From: Campylobacteraceae bacterium
GTDB lineage: Bacteria; Campylobacterota; Campylobacteria; Campylobacterales; Sulfurovaceae
Length of the DNA stretch: 18,740 bases
Direction: 5' to 3'
NCBI GenBank assembly: GCA_027002755.1
Contig: JALWZI010000147.1
Coordinates: 1-18,740 of the forward strand
A program made the position numbers and the translations under genes. The notes under the pieces are model-generated. The model searched no databases and was not told where the DNA came from. It was given only the letters and a program-made list of their open reading frames with translations. Shown here piece after piece: positions 1 through 5,803 of the stretch (its first letter is position 1; the number at the start of each line of letters is the position of its first letter).

Positions 1-505
1 ATTGGGGGTAGAGCTGCGCCTGCTGCTGCATGATCCTGTCCCGTGTCACCTTGGCCAGAATACTGGCGGCACTCACTTCCCGGATCCTGCCGTCGGCCTT
101 GACCATCGTGGTGATCTCCGTCACGCCATAACGGCTGTTCCCGTCAAAGAGGAAGCGTACCCCCAGTCCTCCCAGCACCGCCACGATCTCCTCCAGCGCT
201 TTGCGCAGACACCAGGAGATCCCGTGACCGTCGATCTCGGCGGCCTCGATCACCACCAGATGGTAGCGGCTGCGCTCCAGAATGCGCTCATAGAATCGCT
301 CCCGCTGTTTGGCATCGAGTTTTTTGGAATCCTGCAATCCGTTGATCCTTTGCAACAGGATCACCCCCGCCACCACCAGGGGACCGGCCAGGGGTCCCCG
401 GCCCGCTTCGTCGATACCGCAGAGGGCAAACGCCTCCTCTTCCGGGAGATTTTCGAAGAGATTTCGTACTTTTTTGCTCTGATTAACCACCCGTTTACCC
501 CCCAT
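1..505 (-). CDS. rnhB: Ribonuclease HII, N-terminal part (cut by window edge)
   Basis: RNase HII cleaves the RNA strand of RNA/DNA hybrids and excises misincorporated ribonucleotides. The frame is open from an ATG at 505 to the window edge, and 168 residues are visible. The family signature DEAGRGPLAG lies near residue 32 and supplies the first Asp and Glu of the metal site. DSKKLDAKQRERFYERI follows. A further Asp lies in FDGNSRYG near residue 132, and VKADGRIREVSAASILAKVTRD is the usual C-terminal core. The last catalytic Asp and the C-terminus should lie just past or at the edge. Start choice: the ATG sits about 20 nt after a likely transcription start (promoter at 532-540) but has no clear Shine-Dalgarno. 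A GTG at 490, preceded by a G-rich stretch (GGGGGGT), is an alternative five codons in. Identity is secure; only the start is uncertain. Confidence 0.93.
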   Translation of the reverse strand, partial: MGGKRVVNQSKKVRNLFENLPEEEAFALCGIDEAGRGPLAGPLVVAGVILLQRINGLQDSKKLDAKQRERFYERILERSRYHLVVIEAAEIDGHGISWCLRKALEEIVAVLGGLGVRFLFDGNSRYGVTEITTMVKADGRIREVSAASILAKVTRDRIMQQQAQLYPQ

Positions 506-745
506 TGGCTGACGGTTTATAAGCCTGGCCTATACTAGCACTATCAGAAGGTTGATGCGGGTCGACCTTCCGAGAGCTCCTTGTTTTTACAGTGATTTGC
601 AGGAAAGAGTTTCTCTCTTTGTTTCCTCTTTCCTTTTCCCCTCTTTCAGCTACCATTGAGTCGAGAAGATCTACCGCCGAAAGGCGGTTTGCGGCTTTGC
701 CGCCATCTCCCTTGCTCCAGTCCATTCTCTCCGAACGATTCCGGA
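506..745. other. Non-coding spacer with three hairpins between ank and rnhB
   Basis: No credible gene is present. An inverted repeat at 547-555/562-570 forms 9 bp around a 6-nt loop; one pair is G.U on the plus strand but a C.A mismatch on the minus strand. Two adjacent hairpins lie at 673-678/683-688 (ACCGCC, loop GAAA, GGCGGT) and 691-695/699-703 (GCGGC/GCCGC, 3-nt loop). GGCGG at 683-687 can also pair with CCGCC at 700-704, so the folds exclude each other. None is followed by a convincing T-run on the minus strand. They may mark the 3' end of the panD-ybaB-ank transcript. Confidence 0.5.
532..540 (-). promoter_or_regulatory. Extended -10 promoter of rnhB
   Basis: On the minus strand the sequence is TGCTAGTAT, which fits TGnTAnnAT. 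It would start transcription near 525, giving a 5' leader of about 20 nt before the ATG at 505. No -35 box is visible, as for the other promoters in this window. Confidence 0.45.
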
Positions 746-1294
746 TCAATCCTGATAGTGCCGATGCTTCGCCCCATGCTCCTCCAGGAGCTCTTTGACA
801 CGCCCCTGTCCCATTTTTCGGGCATAATCCAGGGCAGTCATTCCGTAACGGTCCACAGCATTGATATCGGCGCCTTCCTGCAGCAGATACTCCACCATCT
901 CCGTATCGTTGAAGGCCGCTGCCAGCATCAGGGGGGTCATCCCGCTTTTGCGGCGGCTCTGATCGAGACTGATCCCCTGCTCCTTGCAGAGGCGGACAAT
1001 GTCGGGACGGCGGTATTTGATGGCGATGTCCAGGGCCCCCAGCCCCTCCCGGTTGGTATAGTCCAGATCCAGACCCGCCTTCAGCAGCAGATCCAAGGCT
1101 TCCAGGCTGATCCCCTTCATGATGAGATAGAAGAGCAGCGGAATCTCGTCCGGTTCGTCCAGATCATACTCCTCCCCGATCACCACATCGGCATCGAGAT
1201 CGACATTCCCCTCCGCCAGAAGCTTACGGATCGCCACCAGATTGTCCCGCTCGATCGCCTCCAGCAGGCTTTTGAGCTCGGAGCGGGGCTTCAT
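746..1294 (-). CDS. Ankyrin-repeat protein
   Basis: This 182-residue protein is built largely of ankyrin repeats, which are protein-protein interaction modules. Repeat-like units lie near residues 52-80, 84-115, 118-147 and 151-176. The third is near consensus (GMTPLMLAAAFNDTEMVEYL, then LQEGADINAVD), and the fourth (GMTALDYARKMGQGRVKELL) ends the fold. No signal peptide or membrane segment is seen, so it is probably cytosolic. The Asp/Glu-rich stretch at 33-51 (DLDADVVIGEEYDLDEPDE) is a loop inside the first units. The start overlaps the end of ybaB by 4 bases (ATGA), which implies translational coupling in the panD-ybaB-ank operon. The partner and role cannot be read from the sequence. Confidence 0.85.
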   Translation of the reverse strand: MKPRSELKSLLEAIERDNLVAIRKLLAEGNVDLDADVVIGEEYDLDEPDEIPLLFYLIMKGISLEALDLLLKAGLDLDYTNREGLGALDIAIKYRRPDIVRLCKEQGISLDQSRRKSGMTPLMLAAAFNDTEMVEYLLQEGADINAVDRYGMTALDYARKMGQGRVKELLEEHGAKHRHYQD

Positions 1295-1608
1295 GCGCCT
1301 CCACCGAAGGGGTTGAGGCCGCCCAGCATCCCCATCGCCTGGGCCTTTTTGTTGTCTTCCACCATTTTCATCACATCGTTGATGGTACTGATGAGCAGGA
1401 TCTGGAGGGCCTCTTTGTCCTCCATGAGCGAATCGTCAATGGTGATATCGATGATCTCTCCCGCACCGTTGGCACTGACCTGCACCATACCCCCGCCCCC
1501 TTTGGCGGTGAGGATCGTCTCTTTGGACTTCTCCTGGAGCTCCTGGGCTTTCGCCTGCATCTGCTCCATCATCTTGCCCATATTCTTCAGATCGAGACCT
1601 TCAAACAT
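1291..1608 (-). CDS. YbaB/EbfC family nucleoid-associated protein
   Basis: Small DNA-binding protein of 105 residues that in this family forms dimers and coats or bends DNA. The N-terminal helix (FEGLDLKNMGKMMEQMQAKA) is Met/Gln-rich. A Gly-rich turn follows (KGGGGMVQVSANGAGEI, about 36-52), then a beta hairpin and a C-terminal helix with Met-rich stretches, ending in a Gly/Pro tail (GGLNPFGGGA). Length and layout match the family. The start is preceded by GGAGTAGGAGC, a usable ribosome binding site, 8 nt after the panD stop. It sits between panD and the ankyrin gene and overlaps the latter by 4 bases. In many other bacteria ybaB lies next to dnaX and recR, but not here. Confidence 0.9.
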   Translation of the reverse strand: MFEGLDLKNMGKMMEQMQAKAQELQEKSKETILTAKGGGGMVQVSANGAGEIIDITIDDSLMEDKEALQILLISTINDVMKMVEDNKKAQAMGMLGGLNPFGGGA

Positions 1609-1616
1609 TTTCGCTC

Positions 1617-1985
1617 CTACTCCAGACCCTCGAAGGCCTGGGCAATGGTGTTGTCGTCATTGAGGATGACGATCCTGGGCCGATAGTCGTCGGCCTCTTT
1701 CTCCTCCATCTGGGCATAGGCGATGATGATGATCTTGTCACCCCGGTGCACCTTTCTCGCAGCGGCACCGTTGAGGCAGATCTCCCGTTTGCCCGCTTCT
1801 CCGGGGATAATGTAGGTGGAGAAACGCTCCCCGTTGTTGACGTTGACGATATCGACCTTCTGTCCCACCCGCATGCCGGCAGCCTCCAGCAGCTTCCGGT
1901 CGATGGTGATGGAACCGACATAGTCGAGATTGGCGTCGGTGACCGTCGCCCGATGGATCTTGCTCTGCAGCATCGTGATCTGCAT
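1617..1985 (-). CDS. panD: Aspartate 1-decarboxylase (pyruvoyl enzyme) proenzyme
   Basis: Converts L-aspartate to beta-alanine and CO2 for pantothenate and coenzyme A synthesis in the cytosol. The 122-residue proenzyme has the family's self-cleavage site Gly24-Ser25 within YVGSITID; Ser25 becomes the pyruvoyl group of the alpha chain. Other conserved pieces are Lys9 ([10 protein letters not shown]), the Tyr/Gly region [20 protein letters not shown] with Asn and Ala residues of the active site, and [14 protein letters not shown]. Start: the ATG at 1985 has AAGGAG nine bases upstream (1995-2000) and gives the standard length. It is the first gene of panD-ybaB-ank, driven from the promoter at 2071-2079 through a leader with two hairpins. 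Confidence 0.96.
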   Translation of the reverse strand: MQITMLQSKIHRATVTDANLDYVGSITIDRKLLEAAGMRVGQKVDIVNVNNGERFSTYIIPGEAGKREICLNGAAARKVHRGDKIIIIAYAQMEEKEADDYRPRIVILNDDNTIAQAFEGLE

Positions 1986-2001
1986 ACTTTGCTACTCCTT
2001 G

Positions 2002-2062
2002 GCAGCGCCGGAGGCGCCACACTGAAAATTCAGAAAGAAATGCTGGATCAGCCCTTCTTTCT
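2002..2062 (-). promoter_or_regulatory. Structured 5' leader of panD
   Basis: The leader has two hairpins on the minus strand. The first starts at the predicted transcript end: AGAAAGAA (2062-2055) pairs with TTCTTTCT (2039-2032) and encloses a second helix GCTG/CAGC (2052-2049/2045-2042) with a 3-nt loop. The second, GCGCC/GGCGC with loop TCC (2017-2013/2009-2005), ends five bases before the Shine-Dalgarno AAGGAG. A 5'-terminal hairpin may protect the mRNA, and the second could affect ribosome access. Pairing is seen directly; a regulatory role is inference. Confidence 0.4.
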
Positions 2063-2070
2063 ATCTTTTC

Positions 2071-2079
2071 ATTATAACA
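2071..2079 (-). promoter_or_regulatory. Extended -10 promoter of panD operon
   Basis: The minus strand reads TGTTATAAT, a perfect extended -10 (TGnTATAAT). The predicted start is near 2064, some 80 nt before panD. No -35 is evident. Its TG overlaps the T-tract of the terminator that ends the upstream ferredoxin gene. Confidence 0.7.
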
Positions 2080-2097
2080 AAAGGAGGAGATTCCTCC
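2077..2097 (-). terminator. Rho-independent terminator after ferredoxin gene
   Basis: On the minus strand GGAGGA (2097-2092) pairs with TCCTCC (2088-2083) around a 3-nt loop and is followed at once by TTTTGTT. It lies 14 bases after the ferredoxin stop codon. The T-tract shares bases with the panD promoter. Confidence 0.65.
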
Positions 2098-2110
2098 CCC
2101 GAGACGGGGA

Positions 2111-2491
2111 TCAGCGTGCCATCTGGGCCGGATCGACCGGTTCACCCCAGAACTCCTCGGGGATCACATACTCCTCGACCACCTTGCCGCCGAGGATATG
2201 CTCTTCGATGATCCGATCGATCTTCTCTTTGGTGAGATTGACATACATCGTATGACCGGGCTCGACCAGCATCACCGGCCCCTGCTGGCAGCGTCCCAGG
2301 CATCCGGTCTGCACCGGCTGGACCGTTCCGATGATCCCTTTCATCATCAGCTGTTGTGCCAGATGTTGAAAGAGCTGCTGGCTCTCGGGGTCGTCCTGCC
2401 GCACACAACTGGGTTTGGGCATCCCCGGAGGGGCGCTCTGCTGGCATTTGAAGATGTAGTAGGCGGGTTGCGGCATTCCGGGTGTCGTCAT
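2111..2491 (-). CDS. (2Fe-2S) ferredoxin domain protein, thioredoxin-like fold
   Basis: Protein of 126 residues with four cysteines at 16, 29, 64 and 68 (spacing C-x12-C-x34-C-x3-C), and the typical GCLGRCQQGPVMLVEPG segment. This is the cluster signature of thioredoxin-like [2Fe-2S] ferredoxins, which are electron carriers related to the NuoE C-terminal domain. After the cysteines come MYVNLTKEKIDRIIEEHILGG and a C-terminal EYVIPEEFWG tail, as in stand-alone members. The redox partner is unknown. Start: the frame is open further upstream, but the ATG at 2491 is preceded by AAAGGAGT, and the extra 18 codons would begin inside or beyond the promoter, so 2491 is preferred. The gene is divergent from the FmdE-like gene, with a 143-base shared regulatory gap. 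Confidence 0.85.
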   Translation of the reverse strand: MTTPGMPQPAYYIFKCQQSAPPGMPKPSCVRQDDPESQQLFQHLAQQLMMKGIIGTVQPVQTGCLGRCQQGPVMLVEPGHTMYVNLTKEKIDRIIEEHILGGKVVEEYVIPEEFWGEPVDPAQMAR

Positions 2492-2535
2492 CGTGACTCC
2501 TTTAAATCTGAGTAATTTTGTCTGGTTTGTAAGGA

Positions 2536-2544
2536 ATTTTAGCA
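2536..2544 (-). promoter_or_regulatory. Extended -10 promoter of ferredoxin gene
   Basis: The minus strand reads TGCTAAAAT. Transcription would start near 2529, giving a leader of nearly 40 nt. Just upstream is an inverted repeat AATCTT-N3-AAGATT (2548-2553/2557-2562), positioned where an upstream regulator could sit. No -35 match. Confidence 0.6.
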
Positions 2545-2591
2545 TAAAATCTTGAAAAGATTGACGACGGTCATGTAGACAGGTGGATCAA

Positions 2592-2614
2592 GCCGTTACA
2601 ATGCCGTAACAATG
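2592..2614 (+). promoter_or_regulatory. Promoter/operator candidate of the FmdE-hemerythrin-NnrS-like operon
   Basis: An 11-base unit is repeated in tandem with one mismatch: GCCGTTACAAT at 2592-2602 and GCCGTAACAAT at 2603-2613. Within it GTTAC-N6-GTAAC (2595-2599/2606-2610) is an inverted repeat with the arm length and spacing used by CRP/FNR-family sites. TACAAT at 2597-2602 could equally be a -10 hexamer. No TGn extension precedes it, unlike the other promoters in this window. Function is inference. Confidence 0.35.
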
Positions 2615-2634
2615 AAACGACAGAGGAGTGATTG

Positions 2635-3252
2635 ATGAACTATCCGGAATTTTTCGATCGGGCACCGGTCTTCCGGCTCTTCGATCCCCTGGGGAACTTC
2701 CTGGGGGCTTTTGAGGAGGGGCTTGTGGAGATCCGCTACCTGGATTGTGTCAAACTGGCCGGTCACTCCTGCCCTACCGTTGCCGGAGCCTTCCTGATGA
2801 CCTGGCGGGGTCTGGAAACCCTTTTCGGACCGGAAACACTGCCGACCCGTAGCGAGATCCGGGTAGAGATGCAGCAGAGCAAAGGGGAAGGGGTCACCGG
2901 GGTCATCGGCAATGTGGCCGCCTTCATCTGCGGAGCGGGTGACGAGGGGGGGTTCGCCGGGATCGGCGGGCATTTCTCCCGGCGGGACCTGCTTCGGTAC
3001 GGCGTCGCCGATGTGGCGGGAGACCTCCGCCTCACCCGGACCGACACCGGTGCCTCGGTCACATTACGGCTGGATACCTCCGTCGTGGGAGGGTCGCCCG
3101 AAATGATGCCCCTGATGCAAAAAGCCCTTCGCGGCGAAGCCCTGCCCGAAGAGCTCCGCAAATTCCGGGAGCTCTGGCAGGGACGAGTGGAAGCGATGCT
3201 CACCACCCCGGAACTCTGGGAAAAAATCGCGATCATTACTGAACAGTCTTAA
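2635..3252 (+). CDS. FmdE-like protein (formylmethanofuran dehydrogenase subunit E-type domain)
   Basis: Protein of 205 residues. LAGHSCPTVAGAFL at 41-54 is the hallmark of the FmdE/Tra-like metal-binding family, with conserved His44 and Cys46. Another cysteine pair, Cys38 and Cys99 (FICGAG), may add ligands. A Gly-rich segment follows (GAGDEGGFAGIGGHFSRRDL), then a beta-rich core and a helical C-terminus. The organism need not be a methanogen: such domains occur widely in bacteria next to redox genes, and the biochemical role is not settled. Start: the ATG at 2635 has GAGGAG six bases upstream; a TTG one codon earlier is less likely. It is the first gene of the plus-strand operon, 21 bases before the hemerythrin gene. 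Confidence 0.75.
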   Translation: MNYPEFFDRAPVFRLFDPLGNFLGAFEEGLVEIRYLDCVKLAGHSCPTVAGAFLMTWRGLETLFGPETLPTRSEIRVEMQQSKGEGVTGVIGNVAAFICGAGDEGGFAGIGGHFSRRDLLRYGVADVAGDLRLTRTDTGASVTLRLDTSVVGGSPEMMPLMQKALRGEALPEELRKFRELWQGRVEAMLTTPELWEKIAIITEQS

Positions 3253-3273
3253 GATTTCAACCAAGGAGTTACG

Positions 3274-3714
3274 ATGCAGATTTCCAACTACATGACCCAC
3301 GAGCACCGCGCCTGTGACGCGGTCTTCGCCGAGGCGGAAAAGGCGGCGGCGGCCGGAGACTGGGCCGAGGCGGAGAAGAAGTTTCTTGAGTTCTCCAACG
3401 ACACCCTGACCCATTTCAAGAAGGAAGAGGAAGAACTCTTCCCCGCTTTCGAAGCGAAAACCGGCTCCAGCGAAGGCCCCACCCAGGTGATGCGCTTCGA
3501 GCATGAACAGGTACGGGGGCTCATCGGCAAGATGGCCGAAGCCGTGGAAAAACAGGATCGCGACGCCTATCTCTCTCTGGCCGAATCGATGATGATCCTG
3601 CTGCAGCAGCACAACATGAAAGAGGAGCAGATGCTCTACGCCATGTGCGACCGGGTTCTTCCCCCGGAGGAGAAGAGCACCCTGATCGACGAGATGGAGA
3701 AGGTGGAACTGTGA
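3274..3714 (+). CDS. Hemerythrin-like diiron protein
   Basis: Protein of 146 residues with a four-helix hemerythrin (HHE) fold. Diiron ligands are visible: His9 and His11 in MTHEHRACD, His47 and Glu51 in HFKKEEEE, His77 in RFEHEQ, and His113 and Glu117 in QQHNMKEEQ. Family members bind O2 or NO or sense iron and oxygen; several are linked to NO resistance and repair of damaged iron-sulfur centres. AAGGAG lies seven bases before the ATG. The stop overlaps the next start (GTGA), so it is coupled to the DUF2249 gene. This pairing, together with the NnrS-like gene, points to reactive nitrogen or oxygen handling, which is inference. Confidence 0.88.
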   Translation: MQISNYMTHEHRACDAVFAEAEKAAAAGDWAEAEKKFLEFSNDTLTHFKKEEEELFPAFEAKTGSSEGPTQVMRFEHEQVRGLIGKMAEAVEKQDRDAYLSLAESMMILLQQHNMKEEQMLYAMCDRVLPPEEKSTLIDEMEKVEL

Positions 3715-3977
3715 TCCGACGTTCCCTGGACGCACGAGGGATGGAGCATCCCGAGCCTCTGGAGAAGGCCATCGCCATTCTACGGGAGCTCGACGAAGAG
3801 AGTTACCTCCATATGCTCCACCGCAAGGAACCTCTGCCATTGTTGGCGCTGGCGAGGGAACACCGCCTCAACCATCTCAGCCGTTGCGACGCGACCGGCG
3901 TGTGGCACATCCTCATCACCCCCAACACTTCCGTGGACCTGGCTCAACTCCTGGAGACCGAAAGCGTTCCGGCATAG
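3711..3977 (+). CDS. DUF2249 domain protein
   Basis: Small protein of 88 residues matching the DUF2249 pattern: an N-terminal LDARGMEHPEPLEKAI (6-21), a central LHRKEPLPLLAL (about 37-48), and a short C-terminal beta strand with WHILITP. The fold resembles small SirA/TusA-like proteins, and genes of this family recur beside hemerythrin and NnrS genes; the molecular role is unknown. Start: GTG at 3711 overlaps the hemerythrin stop as GTGA, with AGGTGG upstream. Starting at the earlier ATG at 3645 would read far into hemerythrin and is rejected. The 40-base gap to the next gene holds its ribosome binding site. Confidence 0.78.
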   Translation: MIRRSLDARGMEHPEPLEKAIAILRELDEESYLHMLHRKEPLPLLALAREHRLNHLSRCDATGVWHILITPNTSVDLAQLLETESVPA

Positions 3978-4017
3978 GTCGGAATTTTACTCCCCAAAAT
4001 CACATAAGGAGTCTCAG

Positions 4018-5307
4018 ATGTTTCAAAACAGCGGACTCTCCCTCGACCAGGCACCTCCGATCTCCGTGGTCCTGCGCTTCTTTCTGGCCGGTTCCCTCTG
4101 GGGAATCGCTGCCGGAGCCTGGCTACTGCTGCAGGGGCCGTCGGCCCTGAACCCCGCCGCGCCTCAGGGTCTGATCCTCACTCATCTCCTGACCCTGGGG
4201 GTGATGCTCTCGTTTATGCTGGGGGCACTCTTTCAGATGCTGCCGGTCCTGGCGGGGATCGCCCTGAAGGATCCGGTCACTCTGGCGATCCGAAGTCAGT
4301 GGCCGATCCTTTTCGGTACACTCCTGCTGTTATGCGCTTTCGGCAGCGGATCCGCCGTACTCTACTTCCTGGCCGCTCTGCTGCTGGGGATGGGGCTCCT
4401 GCCTGTCGCCTGGCGGATGCTGCAGCGGCTCTACCGGCTGAGGGACCACTCCGCCTCCTCCCGCGGGATGGGGTTCGCTCTCTACAATCTTCTGCTGCTG
4501 GTTCTGCTGGGCTTCTGGATGGTCGCGCTCCTGGGAGGATGGACGTTCCGGGGTGATCTGCTGGCGCTGCGGCAGGTTCATCTGGGCCTGGGGCTGCTGG
4601 GATGGATCGCCCTGCTGATCGTCTCTGTCAGCTTCCAGGTGATCGAGATGTTCTATGTCACTCCCCCCTATCCCAAATCCTACGCCCGATGCCTTCCCTC
4701 CCTGGTTACGGGACTTCTGACTCTGGAGTTCGTCGCGGTACTGAACCTTCCGGCAATGCAGCCTTGGATCGAAAGTCTGGCTGCCCTTCTGGTGGGAATC
4801 CATGCGCTTTTGACTCTGCGGCGGCTCTCCCAGCGCCAACGCCCCCTCGCTGATGCTACCGTCTGGTTCTGGCGGATCGGCATGGGGACTCTCGCCACCG
4901 CGATGCTCCTCTGGATCGTAGGCGACTTTACAACCCTGTCAATCGCCTGGAGTGAAACGCTTTACACGCTTTATGCCGCGTTCGCTCTCAGTGTTGTTTT
5001 TGCCATGGCCTACAAGATCGTTCCCTTCCTTACCTGGTTCCACCTCAACGCCCAGGGTTATTTCAACGCTCCCATGATGCACGAGGTGATCCATCCCCGG
5101 TATGCGATACGTCATCTATCTATCCATTTGACAACGCTCTTTACAGCCCTGTTCGCTGCCTGGACGACCCCGGAGCTCTGGCATCTTACCGGTGCGCTGC
5201 TGCTTTTTTCCTTCGCCTGGATCGCCCTGGCGATCTATCGGGCCTGGCATCGCTATCTCGAGGTGCAGGCAAGCGGGGAAAAGTTCGAGTTTCCTTCGAT
5301 GACATAG
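4018..5307 (+). CDS. Multi-pass membrane protein, NnrS / heme-copper oxidase subunit I-like
   Basis: Protein of 429 residues with about 12 hydrophobic segments and no cleavable signal peptide; an inner-membrane protein. Conserved-looking histidines sit in or next to membrane helices: His56 in LILTHLLTLGVMLSFMLGAL, His188 in RQVHLGLGLLGW, then Gln207/Glu210 in FQVIEMFYVTPPYP, and His342 in PFLTWFHLNAQG. The layout and His-in-helix pattern resemble NnrS, a haem- and copper-containing protein tied to NO stress, and the subunit I fold of haem-copper oxidases. The full set of oxidase haem/copper ligands is not evident, so electron transfer to oxygen should not be assumed. ATAAGGAG precedes the ATG at a good distance. 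Last gene of the FmdE-hemerythrin-DUF2249 operon. Confidence 0.6.
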   Translation: MFQNSGLSLDQAPPISVVLRFFLAGSLWGIAAGAWLLLQGPSALNPAAPQGLILTHLLTLGVMLSFMLGALFQMLPVLAGIALKDPVTLAIRSQWPILFGTLLLLCAFGSGSAVLYFLAALLLGMGLLPVAWRMLQRLYRLRDHSASSRGMGFALYNLLLLVLLGFWMVALLGGWTFRGDLLALRQVHLGLGLLGWIALLIVSVSFQVIEMFYVTPPYPKSYARCLPSLVTGLLTLEFVAVLNLPAMQPWIESLAALLVGIHALLTLRRLSQRQRPLADATVWFWRIGMGTLATAMLLWIVGDFTTLSIAWSETLYTLYAAFALSVVFAMAYKIVPFLTWFHLNAQGYFNAPMMHEVIHPRYAIRHLSIHLTTLFTALFAAWTTPELWHLTGALLLFSFAWIALAIYRAWHRYLEVQASGEKFEFPSMT

Positions 5308-5309
5308 GC

Positions 5310-5330
5310 CCGGGGTGATCTCGGATTTTC
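5310..5330 (+). terminator. Weak Rho-independent terminator after NnrS-like gene
   Basis: CCGGG (5310-5314) pairs with CTCGG (5320-5324), with one G.U pair and a 5-nt loop, and is followed by ATTTTC. It begins 3 bases after the stop codon. The stem is short, so this is tentative. Confidence 0.4.
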
Positions 5331-5332
5331 TC

Positions 5333-5372
5333 TGACAAGTTACTATTGGCATCTTGTCAAATAGCATGACAA
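5333..5372. repeat. Three-arm inverted repeat between convergent genes
   Basis: TGACAAG (5333-5339) is inverted as CTTGTCA (5353-5359), and the core appears again as TGACAA (5367-5372). The middle arm can pair with either flank (loops of 13 and 7 nt). It lies between the convergent ends of the NnrS-like and Nudix genes. No T-run follows on either strand, so it is not a standard terminator. Confidence 0.5.
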
Positions 5373-5398
5373 TACTCGGAAAAGAGTGGGAAAGGAGA

Positions 5399-5803
5399 TC
5401 AGCGTTTGAGATAGTCGGTGAGGATCTGCGCATGGTCGAAACAGAGCTTCTCCAGCGGGATCGCCTCCAGAGGATAGATCCGGGCGGTTTTGGCATCGTC
5501 TCCGCCCCTTGGGATGCCGGAAGCTTCGCAGAGAAAGACGCAGCTGGCGGTATGAAAGCGCGGATCCCGCTGCGGATCGCTGTAGACCCCCAGCAGACGG
5601 CGGATCCGTACCTCCAGTCCCGTCTCCTCCCGCATCTCCCGCACGCAGGCCTCCTCGACCCGCTCACCTACTTCGACGAAGCCGCCGGGCAAGGCCAGGC
5701 CTCGGGGTTCGTTTCTTCGTTCGATGAGGACGATGCCTTTGAAATCATCCCCTTCGTAGATCTCGATGATCCCGTCGGTGGCCAGATGGGGAGTGCGTAT
5801 CAT
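5399..5803 (-). CDS. Nudix hydrolase, ADP-ribose pyrophosphatase-like
   Basis: Protein of 134 residues with a perfect Nudix box GX5EX7REUXEEXGU at 41-63: Gly41, Glu47, Arg55-Glu56, Glu59-Glu60 and Gly62. These bind Mg2+ and place the pyrophosphate for hydrolysis of a nucleoside diphosphate linked to X. A preceding segment (GIVLIERRNEPRGLALPGGF) is typical of small ADP-ribose or general housecleaning Nudix enzymes; the actual substrate cannot be told. The ATG overlaps the murE stop (ATGA at 5800-5803), so it is translationally coupled as the last gene of the TPR-murE-nudix operon. No membrane segment; cytosolic. Confidence 0.9.
   Translation of the reverse strand: MIRTPHLATDGIIEIYEGDDFKGIVLIERRNEPRGLALPGGFVEVGERVEEACVREMREETGLEVRIRRLLGVYSDPQRDPRFHTASCVFLCEASGIPRGGDDAKTARIYPLEAIPLEKLCFDHAQILTDYLKR

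Noticed and set aside
495..749. Open frame of 84 codons on the minus strand between ank and rnhB
   Set aside because: It begins at TTG without a properly spaced Shine-Dalgarno, is rich in charged low-complexity sequence, covers the hairpins and the rnhB promoter, and resembles no family.
2492..2545. N-terminal extension of the ferredoxin gene
   Set aside because: The extra 18 codons overlap the extended -10, whereas the ATG at 2491 has a Shine-Dalgarno and gives the family N-terminus.
3645..3710. Earlier ATG for the DUF2249 gene
   Set aside because: It lies inside the hemerythrin gene in another frame and adds residues without family support; the GTG coupled to the hemerythrin stop fits better.
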